DNA of 64,000 nucleotides from Bacteroidia bacterium (lineage in GTDB: Bacteria > Bacteroidota > Bacteroidia > Flavobacteriales > Flavobacteriaceae). A program made the position numbers and the translations under genes. The notes below the pieces were generated by a model, which was given only the letters and a program-made list of their open reading frames with translations, was not told the DNA's origin and made no database searches. This document shows, piece by piece, positions 37,720-47,222 of this stretch. The number at the start of each line of letters is the position of its first letter. Within the stretch, counting starts at the first letter, position 1. The stretch is taken from assembly GCA_030427585.1 (NCBI GenBank), contig JAUIBW010000016.1:50903-114902 (forward strand), given 5' to 3'.

Positions 37720-39252
37720 GTGAAAGAGCATTATGATATTGTAATTATCGGAAGTGGTTTAGGTGGTTTGGTTTCTGCTATCATTTTAGCCAAAGAAGGC
37801 TATAGTGTATGTGTGTTAGAAAAAAACAATCAATACGGAGGAAATTTACAAACCTTTGTAAGAGACAAAACCATTTTTGATACAGGAGTACATTATATTG
37901 GTGGGCTTTCTGAAGGTCAAAATCTATTTCAATATTTTAAATACGTTGGTATCATTGATGATTTAAAATTAAAAAAACTCGATGAAGACGGTTTTGATAT
38001 CATAACTTTTGAAGGTGATGAAAAAGAATACAGACATGCTCAAGGATATGAAAATTTTATAAAAGTTTTAGTTGACCAATTCCCAGACGAGAAAGAAGCT
38101 ATTATAACCTATTGTAATAAATTAAAAGAAACATGTCGTAAGTTCCCACTGTATCAGTTAAAACAGGGTAAGCCTTATTTTAATGATAGTGAAATCTTTT
38201 CACTCAATGCAAAATCCTATATCAACTCCCTTACAAATAATAAAAAACTACAAGGAGTTCTTGCGGGAACAAATTATTTATATGCCGGGGATAGTGATCG
38301 TACCCCTTTTTATGTACATGCCTTATGTATCAACTCTTATATAGAAAGCTCATATCGATGTATAAATGGTGGAAGCCAGATTACAAAAGTCTTAATTAAA
38401 AGGTTAAAGGAACATGGTGGAGAAATATACAAACACCATGAAGTTGTTAAATTTGGATTTGATGATAAAAAAATCAGTTCTGTAACCTGCAAAAATGGTA
38501 AAGAAATAAAAGGAGATTTGTTTATTTCTAATATTGAACCAAAACTAACACTAAAACTTGCAGGAGAAGATAAATTTAGAAAATCATATGCCAATAGAGT
38601 ACATAAGATCGAAAGCACAATTGCTGCTTTTACACTATATATTGTACTAAAACCAAACACTTTTGCTTATCAAAACAAAAATTTCTATCATTTTAATCAT
38701 CCAGATAGAGTTTGGGATACACAGAATTATACCGACGAAAGTTGGCCAGAAGGATATATGATGACTATGGGGATTAATAAAAACACAGATGAATATGGAG
38801 ATAGTATTGCTGTAATGACATATATGCGTTATGAAGAAGTTAAACCCTGGCAAGATACATTTAATACAGTAGCTAATAAAAATGAAAGAGGGCAAACTTA
38901 TGAAGAATTTAAAGCTGAAAAAGCTGAAAAAATCATTATTGAATTAGAAAGAAAATTTCCAAACATAAGAGATTGTATTCTAGAAACATACACCTCTACT
39001 CCACTATCATATAGAGATTATATAGGTAGTAATGAAGGATCGATGTATGGTTATGTTAAAGATGTTAATAAACCTATGCACTCTTTTTTATCTCCAAAAA
39101 CTAAAATCAAAAACTTAATGTTCACGGGGCAGAGTTTAAATATGCATGGCATTTTGGGAGTCACTATTAGTGCGGTTACTACATGTTCAGAAATAATAGG
39201 TAAAGATTATTTACTTGATAAAATATTAGAAGCCAATAAAGAAAACATATAA
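37720..39252 (+). CDS. CrtI-like FAD-dependent oxidoreductase (desaturase/isomerase family)
   Basis: A 510-residue enzyme starting at GTG. The FAD site is YDIVIIGSGLGGLVSAIILAKEG plus LEKNNQYGGN, split here from a longer stretch. The rest matches phytoene desaturase / carotenoid isomerase / retinol saturase-like proteins (TGVHYIGG, FTGQSLNMHGILGVTIS). In this locus it could desaturate or isomerise the polyene, or oxidise the resorcinol alkyl chain. A second paralogue lies at 45198. Confidence 0.87.
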   Translation: MKEHYDIVIIGSGLGGLVSAIILAKEGYSVCVLEKNNQYGGNLQTFVRDKTIFDTGVHYIGGLSEGQNLFQYFKYVGIIDDLKLKKLDEDGFDIITFEGDEKEYRHAQGYENFIKVLVDQFPDEKEAIITYCNKLKETCRKFPLYQLKQGKPYFNDSEIFSLNAKSYINSLTNNKKLQGVLAGTNYLYAGDSDRTPFYVHALCINSYIESSYRCINGGSQITKVLIKRLKEHGGEIYKHHEVVKFGFDDKKISSVTCKNGKEIKGDLFISNIEPKLTLKLAGEDKFRKSYANRVHKIESTIAAFTLYIVLKPNTFAYQNKNFYHFNHPDRVWDTQNYTDESWPEGYMMTMGINKNTDEYGDSIAVMTYMRYEEVKPWQDTFNTVANKNERGQTYEEFKAEKAEKIIIELERKFPNIRDCILETYTSTPLSYRDYIGSNEGSMYGYVKDVNKPMHSFLSPKTKIKNLMFTGQSLNMHGILGVTISAVTTCSEIIGKDYLLDKILEANKENI

Positions 39253-39262
39253 ATCCAGCGAA

Positions 39263-40132
39263 ATGGGACAATTTAAAACTACCCCAATAACACGTGTTAC
39301 AAATATTTCAAAGGAAGAATTTGTTGAAAACTATTATAAACCTCAAAACCCAGTTTTAATTGAAGGTTTAACTAAAAACTGGAAAGCATATGAGAAATGG
39401 AATTTAGATTACATTCAAAAACATGCAGGAGATCAAATTGTTCCCTTATATAATAATAAACCCGCAAAAGGTAAACAAAGTGTTTATGATCCTGTAAAGG
39501 AAATGAAACTATATGATTACATACAACTTCTAAAAACTGAATCTACCGATTTACGTATTTTTTTTTACAACATTTTGGATAGTATGCCCGAGTTGCTTAA
39601 AGATTTTGAGTATCCAGATATTGGATTAAAATTTTTTAAACGATTACCCGCTTTATTTTTTGGAGGAGGCAATTCAAAAGTATTTATGCATTATGATATT
39701 GATTTACCCGATAGTATGCATTTCCATTTTCATGGAAAAAAAAGCGTTACCCTATTCTCTCCTAAACAAACAAAATATCTCTATAAAGTACCTTTTTCTA
39801 TTCATAATATAGATAAAATAGACATGGATAATCCTGATTTTGAACGATATCCGGCTTTACAATATGCAGAAGGTATACAGGCAAATATGAATCATGGAGA
39901 TGCCTTGTTTATGCCTAGTGGATACTGGCATTATATAAAATATCTTGATGGTGGGTTTTCTATGACATTAAGAGCATTACCCAGAAAGCCAAAACGTATT
40001 GTAATTATGTTATATAATGTGTTTATTATGCGTCATTTTGATAATTTTATGAGAAGAATTAAAGGACAAAACTGGCTCGATTATAAAGAACAATTAGCCT
40101 TTAGCAAAACAAATAAAAATTTAAAATTATAA
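39263..40132 (+). CDS. Cupin-like / JmjC-type Fe(II) dioxygenase-like protein
   Basis: A 289-residue protein with the JmjC-type metal triad: H143-x-D145 in FMHYDIDLP and H223 in GYWHYI. The N terminus resembles the cupin_8 entry segment (NPVLIEGLTKNWKAYEKW). Such enzymes usually hydroxylate a protein or small molecule using Fe(II) and 2-oxoglutarate. Hydroxylation of the aromatic head group or of a partner protein would fit, but the substrate is not indicated. It is 10 bases after the CrtI-like gene. Confidence 0.85.
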   Translation: MGQFKTTPITRVTNISKEEFVENYYKPQNPVLIEGLTKNWKAYEKWNLDYIQKHAGDQIVPLYNNKPAKGKQSVYDPVKEMKLYDYIQLLKTESTDLRIFFYNILDSMPELLKDFEYPDIGLKFFKRLPALFFGGGNSKVFMHYDIDLPDSMHFHFHGKKSVTLFSPKQTKYLYKVPFSIHNIDKIDMDNPDFERYPALQYAEGIQANMNHGDALFMPSGYWHYIKYLDGGFSMTLRALPRKPKRIVIMLYNVFIMRHFDNFMRRIKGQNWLDYKEQLAFSKTNKNLKL

Positions 40133-40133
40133 T

Positions 40134-41810
40134 ATGCGATTAAGAAAATCTATCATATCTAGGTTTTTATATATTGTAATATTCTATTCTATATTAATAT
40201 CGTGTGGAGTTTCTAAATCTTTGAAAGATATCCCGGATATTAGTAGCTATTCTTCTTCTATTGAAAAACGAATCAAAGTTTCGGATTCTGTTTTTACTAT
40301 CGGAAATAGTTTTCTTAGTAAAAACAAACAAGGTTTATGGGAGCTTTATGTAGAAGGAGATCCTTTGCAAATAGGTTTACAAACCGGAAGCCTGACACAA
40401 GAACTATTTAAAAAGCAGGAGCATGCTTTTTTATCTAAGGTAGGAGAATTAGTCCCTTCAAAAACAAAACAATATATATTAAGAAAAATTGTCGCCTGGT
40501 ATAATAGAAAAATGTATTTACATATTCCTGCAGAGTATAAAGCAGAAATATATGGGCTTTCAAAATATGCATCAGACGATTATAATCATATAGCAGAAAA
40601 CTACTTAAGAATACTATATCTTCATGGTGCACATGATATAGGGCATGCTTTGCAGGATTTAGCATTAGTAGGATGTTCTTCATTTGCAGCCTGGGGAGAA
40701 AAAACCGCAGATGGGGATTTGATCATTGGTAGGAATTTTGATTTTTATGCCGGTGATGACTTTGCCAAAGATAAAATCATTGCTTTTGTAACCCCAACAA
40801 AAGGTCATAAGTTTATGTCTGTAACCTGGGGAGGAATGATTGGCGTAGTTTCGGGAATGAATGAACATGGACTTACGGTAACCATAAACGCAGGAAAATC
40901 TAAAATTCCTTTATTGGCAAAAACACCAATTTCAATTTTGGCTCGTGAGATTTTACAATATGCCTCTACAATAGATGAAGCCATTGCAATAGCAAAAAAA
41001 CGGGAAGTTTTTGTATCTGAATCGATATTTATAGGAAGTGCAAAAGATAAAAAGGCAATCACTATTGAAGTATCACCCAAAAACTTTGGTGTTTATGATG
41101 TCGCTAACTCTAATCAATTAATTTGCTCTAATCATTTTCAAAGTGAGGCCTATTCTGATGATCAAAACAATATAAAACATATCGAAGAAAGCCATTCTCA
41201 ATATCGCTATAAAAGAATGCAAGAGTTGTTACAACAGCAACCAAAAGTAACACCGCAAATTGCTGTGGATATCCTAAGAAACAAAGAAGGATTAAACAAC
41301 AAACAAATAGGATATGGTAATGAAAAAGCTTTAAATCAATTATTAGCACATCATGGCATTGTTTTTAAACCAGAGGATCGTATGGTATGGGTATCATCAA
41401 ACCCATATCAATTGGGAGAATTTGTTGCTTACAATCTTAATGATGTTTTTAATAAAAAGCATACAAAAACAACGTTATCCCAATCCAAATTAAATATTGA
41501 AAAAGACTCTTTTCAGTTTACTAAGGCATATAAAGATTATGAAAACTACAGACGGTTACGTAAAGACCTTCAAAAAGCAATTGATAACAAAGAAATGTTA
41601 GATGCCACTTTTATCGGAACTTTTCAGAAGACCAATCCAGAGTATTGGGAAGTATATTATTTAATTGGTAAGTATTATTACGAAAAACAATATTATACTG
41701 CTGCATTGCATGCTTTTGAAGAAGCTGGCAACAAAGAAATTACGACAGTCCCCGACAAACGTGAAATTGATTCGTATATTAAAAAATTAAAAAGGAAATT
41801 AAAACAATGA
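40134..41810 (+). CDS. C45-family Ntn-hydrolase lipoprotein (penicillin-acyltransferase-like)
   Basis: The 558-residue protein has a lipoprotein signal with lipobox LISC (Cys24). The Ntn-hydrolase fold has the self-cleavage nucleophile candidate Cys181 in LVGCSSFAAWG, followed by LIIGRNFDFY, VTWGGMIGVVSGMNEHGL and a C-terminal segment with a TPR-like helix pair (EYWEVYYLIGKYYYEKQYYTAALHAFEEAG). C45 enzymes hydrolyse or transfer acyl groups through amides. In this locus it may deacylate or transacylate a pigment precursor at the envelope. It overlaps the ligase gene by 4 bases. Confidence 0.85.
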   Translation: MRLRKSIISRFLYIVIFYSILISCGVSKSLKDIPDISSYSSSIEKRIKVSDSVFTIGNSFLSKNKQGLWELYVEGDPLQIGLQTGSLTQELFKKQEHAFLSKVGELVPSKTKQYILRKIVAWYNRKMYLHIPAEYKAEIYGLSKYASDDYNHIAENYLRILYLHGAHDIGHALQDLALVGCSSFAAWGEKTADGDLIIGRNFDFYAGDDFAKDKIIAFVTPTKGHKFMSVTWGGMIGVVSGMNEHGLTVTINAGKSKIPLLAKTPISILAREILQYASTIDEAIAIAKKREVFVSESIFIGSAKDKKAITIEVSPKNFGVYDVANSNQLICSNHFQSEAYSDDQNNIKHIEESHSQYRYKRMQELLQQQPKVTPQIAVDILRNKEGLNNKQIGYGNEKALNQLLAHHGIVFKPEDRMVWVSSNPYQLGEFVAYNLNDVFNKKHTKTTLSQSKLNIEKDSFQFTKAYKDYENYRRLRKDLQKAIDNKEMLDATFIGTFQKTNPEYWEVYYLIGKYYYEKQYYTAALHAFEEAGNKEITTVPDKREIDSYIKKLKRKLKQ

Positions 41811-43102
41811 TTCCTGAAATAGAAAAAGCATCGTTGGCTCAGATCAAAACAGTACAAGAGCAAGAATTAAAGAAGTTAATATCATATTTAGATACACATT
41901 CTACTTATTATCAAGATATTTTTACAAAGCATAATATTCTTCCTTCTACAATTAATACTCTAGAAGATCTGGTAAAAATACCCGTTACTACCAAAGAACA
42001 ATTACAACAGTTTAATGATGATTTTATCTGTGTTCCAAAAAGCGAAATCATAGATTATGTTACTACTTCGGGAACTCTGGGAGAGCCTGTTACTTTTGCT
42101 CTAACAGATAATGATTTAAAAAGGTTAGCCTATAACGAAGCCATTTCTTTTGCCTGTGCTGGTGTGCAAAAGGAAGATGTAATGCAATTAATGACAACAA
42201 TCGACAGGCGTTTTATGGCGGGGATAGCCTATTTTCTAGGCGCTAGAGAATTAGGAGCTGGGATTATACGTGTAGGAGCTGGGATTCCCGAATTACAATG
42301 GGATTCTATTTTAAAATTTAAACCCACCTACTTAATCGTAGTTCCTTCATTTTTATTAAAATTAATTAAATATGCCCAAGAACATGATATTGATCTGAAT
42401 GCTTCGGGGATAAAAGGCGCTATTTGTATAGGAGAACCTCTTAGAAATCAAGATTTTTCGTTAAACACACTTGCAAAAAAGATAAAAGACAGTTGGAACA
42501 TCGAATTATACTCTACCTATGCATCTACAGAAATGAATACTGCTTTTACAGAGTGTAGCGAACAACAAGGAGGCCATCATCACCCAGAGCTAATTATTGC
42601 AGAAATTCTGGATGAACATAATTACCCTGTTCCTCCTGGTGAGGTAGGAGAACTTACGGTTACCACTTTGGGAGTAGAAGCAATGCCTTTATTGCGGTTT
42701 AAAACAGGAGATATGATCAAAGCACATACTTCAAGTTGTGCATGCGGGCGTAATACTATGCGTTTGGGACCAGTGGTAGGAAGAAAAAAGCAAATGATTA
42801 AATATAAAGGAACAACTTTATATCCTCCTGCTATGGATAATATTCTTAATGATTTTAATGAAGTAGAGAACTATATCATCGAAATTTTTCACAATACAAT
42901 AGGGACAGATGAAATCTTAATCAGAATAGGTACACAAACTCCTACAGAAGAATTACTTCATGATATAAAAGATCATTTTAGAGCAAAGTTAAGAGTATCC
43001 CCAAAAATTGAATTTCATGATAAAAAAGAGATCCAGAAACTTCAATTTCCTAAATTAAGTAGAAAACCTGTAATTGTTATTGATAAAAGAGAAACAGAAT
43101 GA
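41807..43102 (+). CDS. PaaK-like aryl-acid ligase (4-coumarate activation candidate)
   Basis: A 431-residue adenylate-forming enzyme close to phenylacetate-CoA ligase: TTSGTLGEPVTFALT (P-loop), STYASTEMNTAFTEC, GEVGELTVTTLGVEAMPLLRFKTGDM and a Cys-x-Cys (SSCACGRN). It probably activates the 4-coumarate made by the ammonia-lyase, loading it on CoA or ACP as the polyene starter. It is the last gene of the main pigment run. Substrate assignment rests on context. Confidence 0.85.
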   Translation: MIPEIEKASLAQIKTVQEQELKKLISYLDTHSTYYQDIFTKHNILPSTINTLEDLVKIPVTTKEQLQQFNDDFICVPKSEIIDYVTTSGTLGEPVTFALTDNDLKRLAYNEAISFACAGVQKEDVMQLMTTIDRRFMAGIAYFLGARELGAGIIRVGAGIPELQWDSILKFKPTYLIVVPSFLLKLIKYAQEHDIDLNASGIKGAICIGEPLRNQDFSLNTLAKKIKDSWNIELYSTYASTEMNTAFTECSEQQGGHHHPELIIAEILDEHNYPVPPGEVGELTVTTLGVEAMPLLRFKTGDMIKAHTSSCACGRNTMRLGPVVGRKKQMIKYKGTTLYPPAMDNILNDFNEVENYIIEIFHNTIGTDEILIRIGTQTPTEELLHDIKDHFRAKLRVSPKIEFHDKKEIQKLQFPKLSRKPVIVIDKRETE

Positions 43103-43186
43103 TACCTTTCTGATTTAAATAGTACTCATATAAGATTTTACAATCTCTATATTGATTTTAGTTACCTTCGGTAAACAAAAAAATAC

Positions 43187-43215
43187 TTGTAGTGGTAATG
43201 ACTACACATACCTTG
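43187..43215 (+). promoter_or_regulatory. Candidate promoter with operator-like inverted repeat
   Basis: TTG (43187-43189) lies 19 bases before TACCTTG (43209-43215), close to the Bacteroidetes TTTG-N19-TAnnTTTG layout. The spacer holds a perfect inverted repeat, TGTAGT (43188-43193) and ACTACA (43201-43206). It precedes the HTH fusion gene at 43291 by about 75 bases, as expected for autoregulation. Confidence 0.45.
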
Positions 43216-43290
43216 TATGAAATCATAAGAATGCAGTTAAGTGTTATGTTTTGATTCCTCATATAAAAATGACAGATAGGTGACATCTAA

Positions 43291-45111
43291 ATGTCGTTAC
43301 AAAAACAAGAGACTCTCTATAGCTTTGTATCAAACAAAAATATGATTATGGAAACTCAATCAATTGCAAAAAACTTAGTGTATCAGCGAAAATTAAAAGG
43401 ATATACTCAAGAAGAATTATCAGAAAAAACACAAGTTACCATTCGTACTATTCAGCGTATAGAAAAAGGAGAGGTAACTCCACATCTTCAAACTGTAAAA
43501 TTATTAGCTGCTGCATTAGACATTGAAGTGAACGAGTTATTGATATTAGAAAACCCAAAGGAAGAGACAATACAGAAAAAATGGCTCATCTTATTACACG
43601 GTACTCCTATCTTAGGCTTTATAATACCACTTGCGAATATACTTTTTCCTTTATTTATTTGGATTCATAAGCGAGAAGATAACAAGCTATACAATCATCA
43701 CGGTATTAAAATCATTAATTTTCAGATAACAATGAGTATACTATACATACTCTCATTGATAGCTCTTTTAATTGTCGAAAAATGGGGGTTTTTCTTTTTT
43801 ATATCTGTAATCCCATTTAGTACTATTTGTATGTTATTTAATATAATAAGAGTTGTGAATTCGCAAAAATGTTATTATCCATTATCATTTCCGTTTCTAA
43901 ACAGTATCAAAAAAGCTGAATCTAAAAAAATGATAGTTGTACTATTGATAAGCTTGATGTGTTTTGCAAGTTGCACTAAAGCGAGAACGCAAAATATTGT
44001 ACGATTAGACGGAACTGAAATAGCTAAAGACTCGCTAACAATTCAAATTAATCGACTTATCAAAAATGCAAATATCCCTGGGATTGCAGTTACTATTTTT
44101 AATAATAATGAAGTTGCCTATAAGAAGGTTTTGGGGTATAAAGATTATGAAAAAAAATTACTTCTAAATGGTGTTACTAATATCTACGGAGGCTCTTTTA
44201 GTAAAGCAGTTTTTGGTGTACTCGTCATGAAATTGGTAGAGGACGGTATTATTGATCTCGACACGGCTTTAGAATCTTATTTACCAAAAAAAATATACGA
44301 ATACAAACCTCTTACACGTTGGCACGATGATTTTTCTGCCTTAAAAAACGATAGTTTATATCACAAAATAACAGCTCGTATGTGTTTGACGCACACTACA
44401 GGTTTTGCAAATTCTAGATGGATGGAATCAGATCATCAACTTCGTGTAAACCTAGAACCAGGAACCAGATATAGTTATTCTGGAGAAGGATTTATTTACC
44501 TGCAAGTCGTTTTAGAAAAAATAATGGGGAAGAATCTGGAAGAATTAGCACAGGAAATAATTTTTAAACCATTAAACATGGATCACTCCAGTTATCAATG
44601 GTTACCATCATTCGAAGACAATTTTGCATATGGTCATACTACCACAGGTGAGCGTTTTAAAAAAGATATAGACAATGAGCCGAGAGGCGGTAGTACATTA
44701 GAAACTACTCCAGAAGATTATTCAAAATTTCTTAAAGCTGTATTACAAAACAAAATTATCACACAAAACTCTTGGAACGAGCTGTTTAAACCACAATTTA
44801 GAATCCGTTCTATCAAACAATTTGGACCACTTGCTCTAAAAGATTCTACACAAAATGATGCTATTGAGTTAAGTTATGGATTAGGCTGGGGTGTTTTAAA
44901 AACTCCATATGGTTTTGGAGCATTTAAAGAATGTCATGGCAATGGGTTTCAGCATTATTCAATTATATTTCCAGAAGCTCAAAAAGGTATTATGATAATG
45001 ACTAATAGTGATAATGGAGAAAGTATCTTTAAAGAATTATTAGAAATATCAATTGCAGATACATATACACCATGGTATTGGGAAAATTATATTCCTTATA
45101 ATAACAAGTAA
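43291..45111 (+). CDS. XRE HTH - membrane - class C beta-lactamase-like fusion protein
   Basis: The 606-residue ORF has three parts. Residues 22-85 are an XRE-type HTH (NLVYQRKLKGYTQEELSEK, IRTIQRIEKGEVTPHL). Residues 98-190 hold about three membrane segments of the DUF4870 kind. From 214 comes a hydrophobic segment with a lipobox-like end (MIVVLLISLMCFASC), then a serine beta-lactamase fold: S302-x-x-K305 (GSFSKAVF), YSYSGEG in place of YxN, and CHGNG near the KTG position. The intact frame suggests a transmembrane one-component sensor. The alternative is an internal start at ATG 43930 giving a separate lipoprotein. The first ATG at 43291 may be too early; ATG 43342 or 43348 (METQ) fits the HTH better. 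Confidence 0.8.
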   Translation: MSLQKQETLYSFVSNKNMIMETQSIAKNLVYQRKLKGYTQEELSEKTQVTIRTIQRIEKGEVTPHLQTVKLLAAALDIEVNELLILENPKEETIQKKWLILLHGTPILGFIIPLANILFPLFIWIHKREDNKLYNHHGIKIINFQITMSILYILSLIALLIVEKWGFFFFISVIPFSTICMLFNIIRVVNSQKCYYPLSFPFLNSIKKAESKKMIVVLLISLMCFASCTKARTQNIVRLDGTEIAKDSLTIQINRLIKNANIPGIAVTIFNNNEVAYKKVLGYKDYEKKLLLNGVTNIYGGSFSKAVFGVLVMKLVEDGIIDLDTALESYLPKKIYEYKPLTRWHDDFSALKNDSLYHKITARMCLTHTTGFANSRWMESDHQLRVNLEPGTRYSYSGEGFIYLQVVLEKIMGKNLEELAQEIIFKPLNMDHSSYQWLPSFEDNFAYGHTTTGERFKKDIDNEPRGGSTLETTPEDYSKFLKAVLQNKIITQNSWNELFKPQFRIRSIKQFGPLALKDSTQNDAIELSYGLGWGVLKTPYGFGAFKECHGNGFQHYSIIFPEAQKGIMIMTNSDNGESIFKELLEISIADTYTPWYWENYIPYNNK

Positions 45112-45131
45112 AAAAATAAGGAGAATTGACT

Positions 45132-45181
45132 ATTAGCATTATCCTGATTAAGCTCTATAACTTAATTGGGATAACGTTAAT
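45132..45181. terminator. Long bidirectional hairpin between convergent genes
   Basis: TTATCC-TG-ATTAAG pairs with CTTAAT-TG-GGATAA around CTCTATAA; flanking ATTAGCA and CGTTAAT extend it with mismatches. It lies between the convergent genes ending at 45111 and 45198 and is probably their shared terminator, although no T-run is present. Confidence 0.55.
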
Positions 45182-45197
45182 GTATCTCTAGTGAAGA

Positions 45198-46937
45198 TTA
45201 CTTTTCTTTCAGAGAAGAAAATTTATTATCATCACTAGCCAAACGTGCCTTTTTAACTTCTATTTTGCGTAGCATCCATTCTGGATAATCAGAAGGATCT
45301 TCGGCATCATAAATACGAACATCCTGATTTAGATCTGCATCTGGTTGAATAAGATCATCTTGTCTACATTTAAGAATTATCGCCGCTGTTTGAACTCCAG
45401 AATAACTTGCTCCCGCTACTCCGTGAGACGCAATACTGGCACCACAGAGATATAAATTCTGGATTTCACTTTTTGGTTTATATGCCAAAGGGCCAATATG
45501 GCGTAAACTTTTTTCTGTACCATATACACAGCCATTAGTAGAATTTATATAATACTCATTGGTTATCGGAGTTCCCAATTCTTTTTGTACAACGCGATCA
45601 CTAATCCCGGGAACCACTTTTTCTAAGCTATTCATAAACTTTTGAGTCAATTTTTCTTTGAATTGCAGATATTCTAGAGAGCGTTCTTTATTCTCGTTTT
45701 CGAATCGCTCAAAAGCTTTATAATTAATATAAGTAATCACTTCAATAGTATGATACCGACCGTCATAACTTATAGGGTCTTTAAGCGTTGTACAGCTTAT
45801 AAAAAGGCCTGCAAATTCTTCTCCTTCTTCAATATCAACTCTTTGCATTTCTGCAAACTGTTCATCCATATCTGCATTTTTGGGCATCATCCAAATATTA
45901 CCAGAATCCAATCCTGCTTTTCGAAGATCCATATCGACTGTCAAAAACAGCATCAATGATGTACACGAATATTTCGTTTTATTAAGTTTCTTTAATAATC
46001 TACGACTTATATTGTCACGGCCTACCATATCTAAATAGGTTTTTCCCGGATCTGCATTAGAGATCACTCTTTTGGCAAGAATTCGCTCGCCGTTTTCGAG
46101 TTCGACCCCAATAGCTCGTTTTTTCTTTTCTCCTTCTAATAAAATACGTTTTACACTTTGCCCGGTACGCACTTCACTACCCTGTTTTTTGATAGCATTA
46201 GTCATTGCCTTTACTATAGCTCCTCCTCCTCCCATAGGATAAAAACCACCGTCAAAATAATGATCCATCACTGCGCAATGCAAAGGAAAACTTGCCTTAC
46301 CTGGTGGTAATCCATGATCCCCATATTGTATATTGAGTATTGTTTTGAGTAATGGGTTTTTGAGATACCAACCAATTACCCTTTTTAAGCTAAATAATGC
46401 ATATTTACCCATGTATTTTGTTCGAAAAGGAATAGTAACATGATCCCAAAAGCCTTTTATTTTAGGAATCAATTGTATTTGTCGACTCACTGTACGAACC
46501 ATAGTGAGGTATTTTTTAATATCCTTTTTTTCTTCGGGAAAACGTTGCGATAACGAGTCACATAATTCATCAAAATTAGCAGGAAAATCAAAACGTTCAT
46601 TACCAATCCAGCAATGTTCATATGCCTTTGTATTCATCCTAAAAAAGACGAGGTCATTTGCAATTCCCAGTCCTTCATAAAGTTCGCTTGTCGATTGTCC
46701 TTTATCCAACAGCCCTACATAATGCACTCCAGGTGTAAACCGATATCCATTTAAGTAAAAACTATGGCACCATCCCCCGGGCACATCATGTTGTTCGAGA
46801 ACTAATACCCGTTGACCACTACGAGCCAAACAAATCGCAGAAGCTAATCCTCCTACTCCAGAACCAACAATGATCGTATCAATTTCATTTTTATTTTTTG
46901 ATTTTAGATCTGTTGTTTCCTGAAGGGCCTCTTGCAT
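45198..46937 (-). CDS. CrtI/CrtISO-like FAD-dependent oxidoreductase, second copy
   Basis: This 579-residue protein has the FAD fingerprint IIVGSGVGGLASAICLARSG and EQHDVPGGWCHSF. The downstream motifs of the carotenoid isomerase / retinol saturase-like group are GYRFTPGVHYVGL, PMGGGGAIVKAMTNAI and LCGASIASHGVAGASYSG. It is on the opposite strand to the pigment run and outside the main operon, yet near enough to be functionally linked. Substrate unknown. The N-terminal 18 residues are hydrophilic, with no signal peptide. Confidence 0.85.
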   Translation of the reverse strand: MQEALQETTDLKSKNKNEIDTIIVGSGVGGLASAICLARSGQRVLVLEQHDVPGGWCHSFYLNGYRFTPGVHYVGLLDKGQSTSELYEGLGIANDLVFFRMNTKAYEHCWIGNERFDFPANFDELCDSLSQRFPEEKKDIKKYLTMVRTVSRQIQLIPKIKGFWDHVTIPFRTKYMGKYALFSLKRVIGWYLKNPLLKTILNIQYGDHGLPPGKASFPLHCAVMDHYFDGGFYPMGGGGAIVKAMTNAIKKQGSEVRTGQSVKRILLEGEKKKRAIGVELENGERILAKRVISNADPGKTYLDMVGRDNISRRLLKKLNKTKYSCTSLMLFLTVDMDLRKAGLDSGNIWMMPKNADMDEQFAEMQRVDIEEGEEFAGLFISCTTLKDPISYDGRYHTIEVITYINYKAFERFENENKERSLEYLQFKEKLTQKFMNSLEKVVPGISDRVVQKELGTPITNEYYINSTNGCVYGTEKSLRHIGPLAYKPKSEIQNLYLCGASIASHGVAGASYSGVQTAAIILKCRQDDLIQPDADLNQDVRIYDAEDPSDYPEWMLRKIEVKKARLASDDNKFSSLKEK

Positions 46938-47222
46938 TATTTATAATAAAATAAAGGGTTAACTTTTTAATTGTTTTGTAATGATACAACTATATTTTCA
47001 GAAGTGACTAATGAACTTATTCAAAGTATTGCTTTTATCAGTAAAACACATATTTTACCCTTCAATTTTGTTATTTTTTTCAATCCTCCATTTATCTATA
47101 AAAAATTACCATTCGTCTACACTAAAAATACATTTCAACGAAAGAAATCATAAAATTATCCCTAAAAAGGAGACCTTTAGTGTTGTTAAAGAACATTTTT
47201 TAACCTAACTTAATACATTGAA
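46938..47222. other. Divergent intergenic region, 285 bases
   Basis: The region separates the minus-strand oxidoreductase from the plus-strand response regulator. It is AT-rich. Two overlapping short open frames (near 46971 and 47011) have no recognisable content and no typical start context. An imperfect GTTAAA/TTTAAC pair lies near 47185-47205. I found no clear promoter. Confidence 0.4.

Noticed and set aside
43161..43175. TTACC-TTC-GGTAA hairpin after the ligase gene as a terminator
   Set aside because: The stem is only 5 bp and is followed by A rather than T on the plus strand.
46971..47208. Two short open frames before the response regulator
   Set aside because: They overlap each other in different frames, are Phe/Lys-rich with no family likeness, and lie in an AT-rich promoter region.
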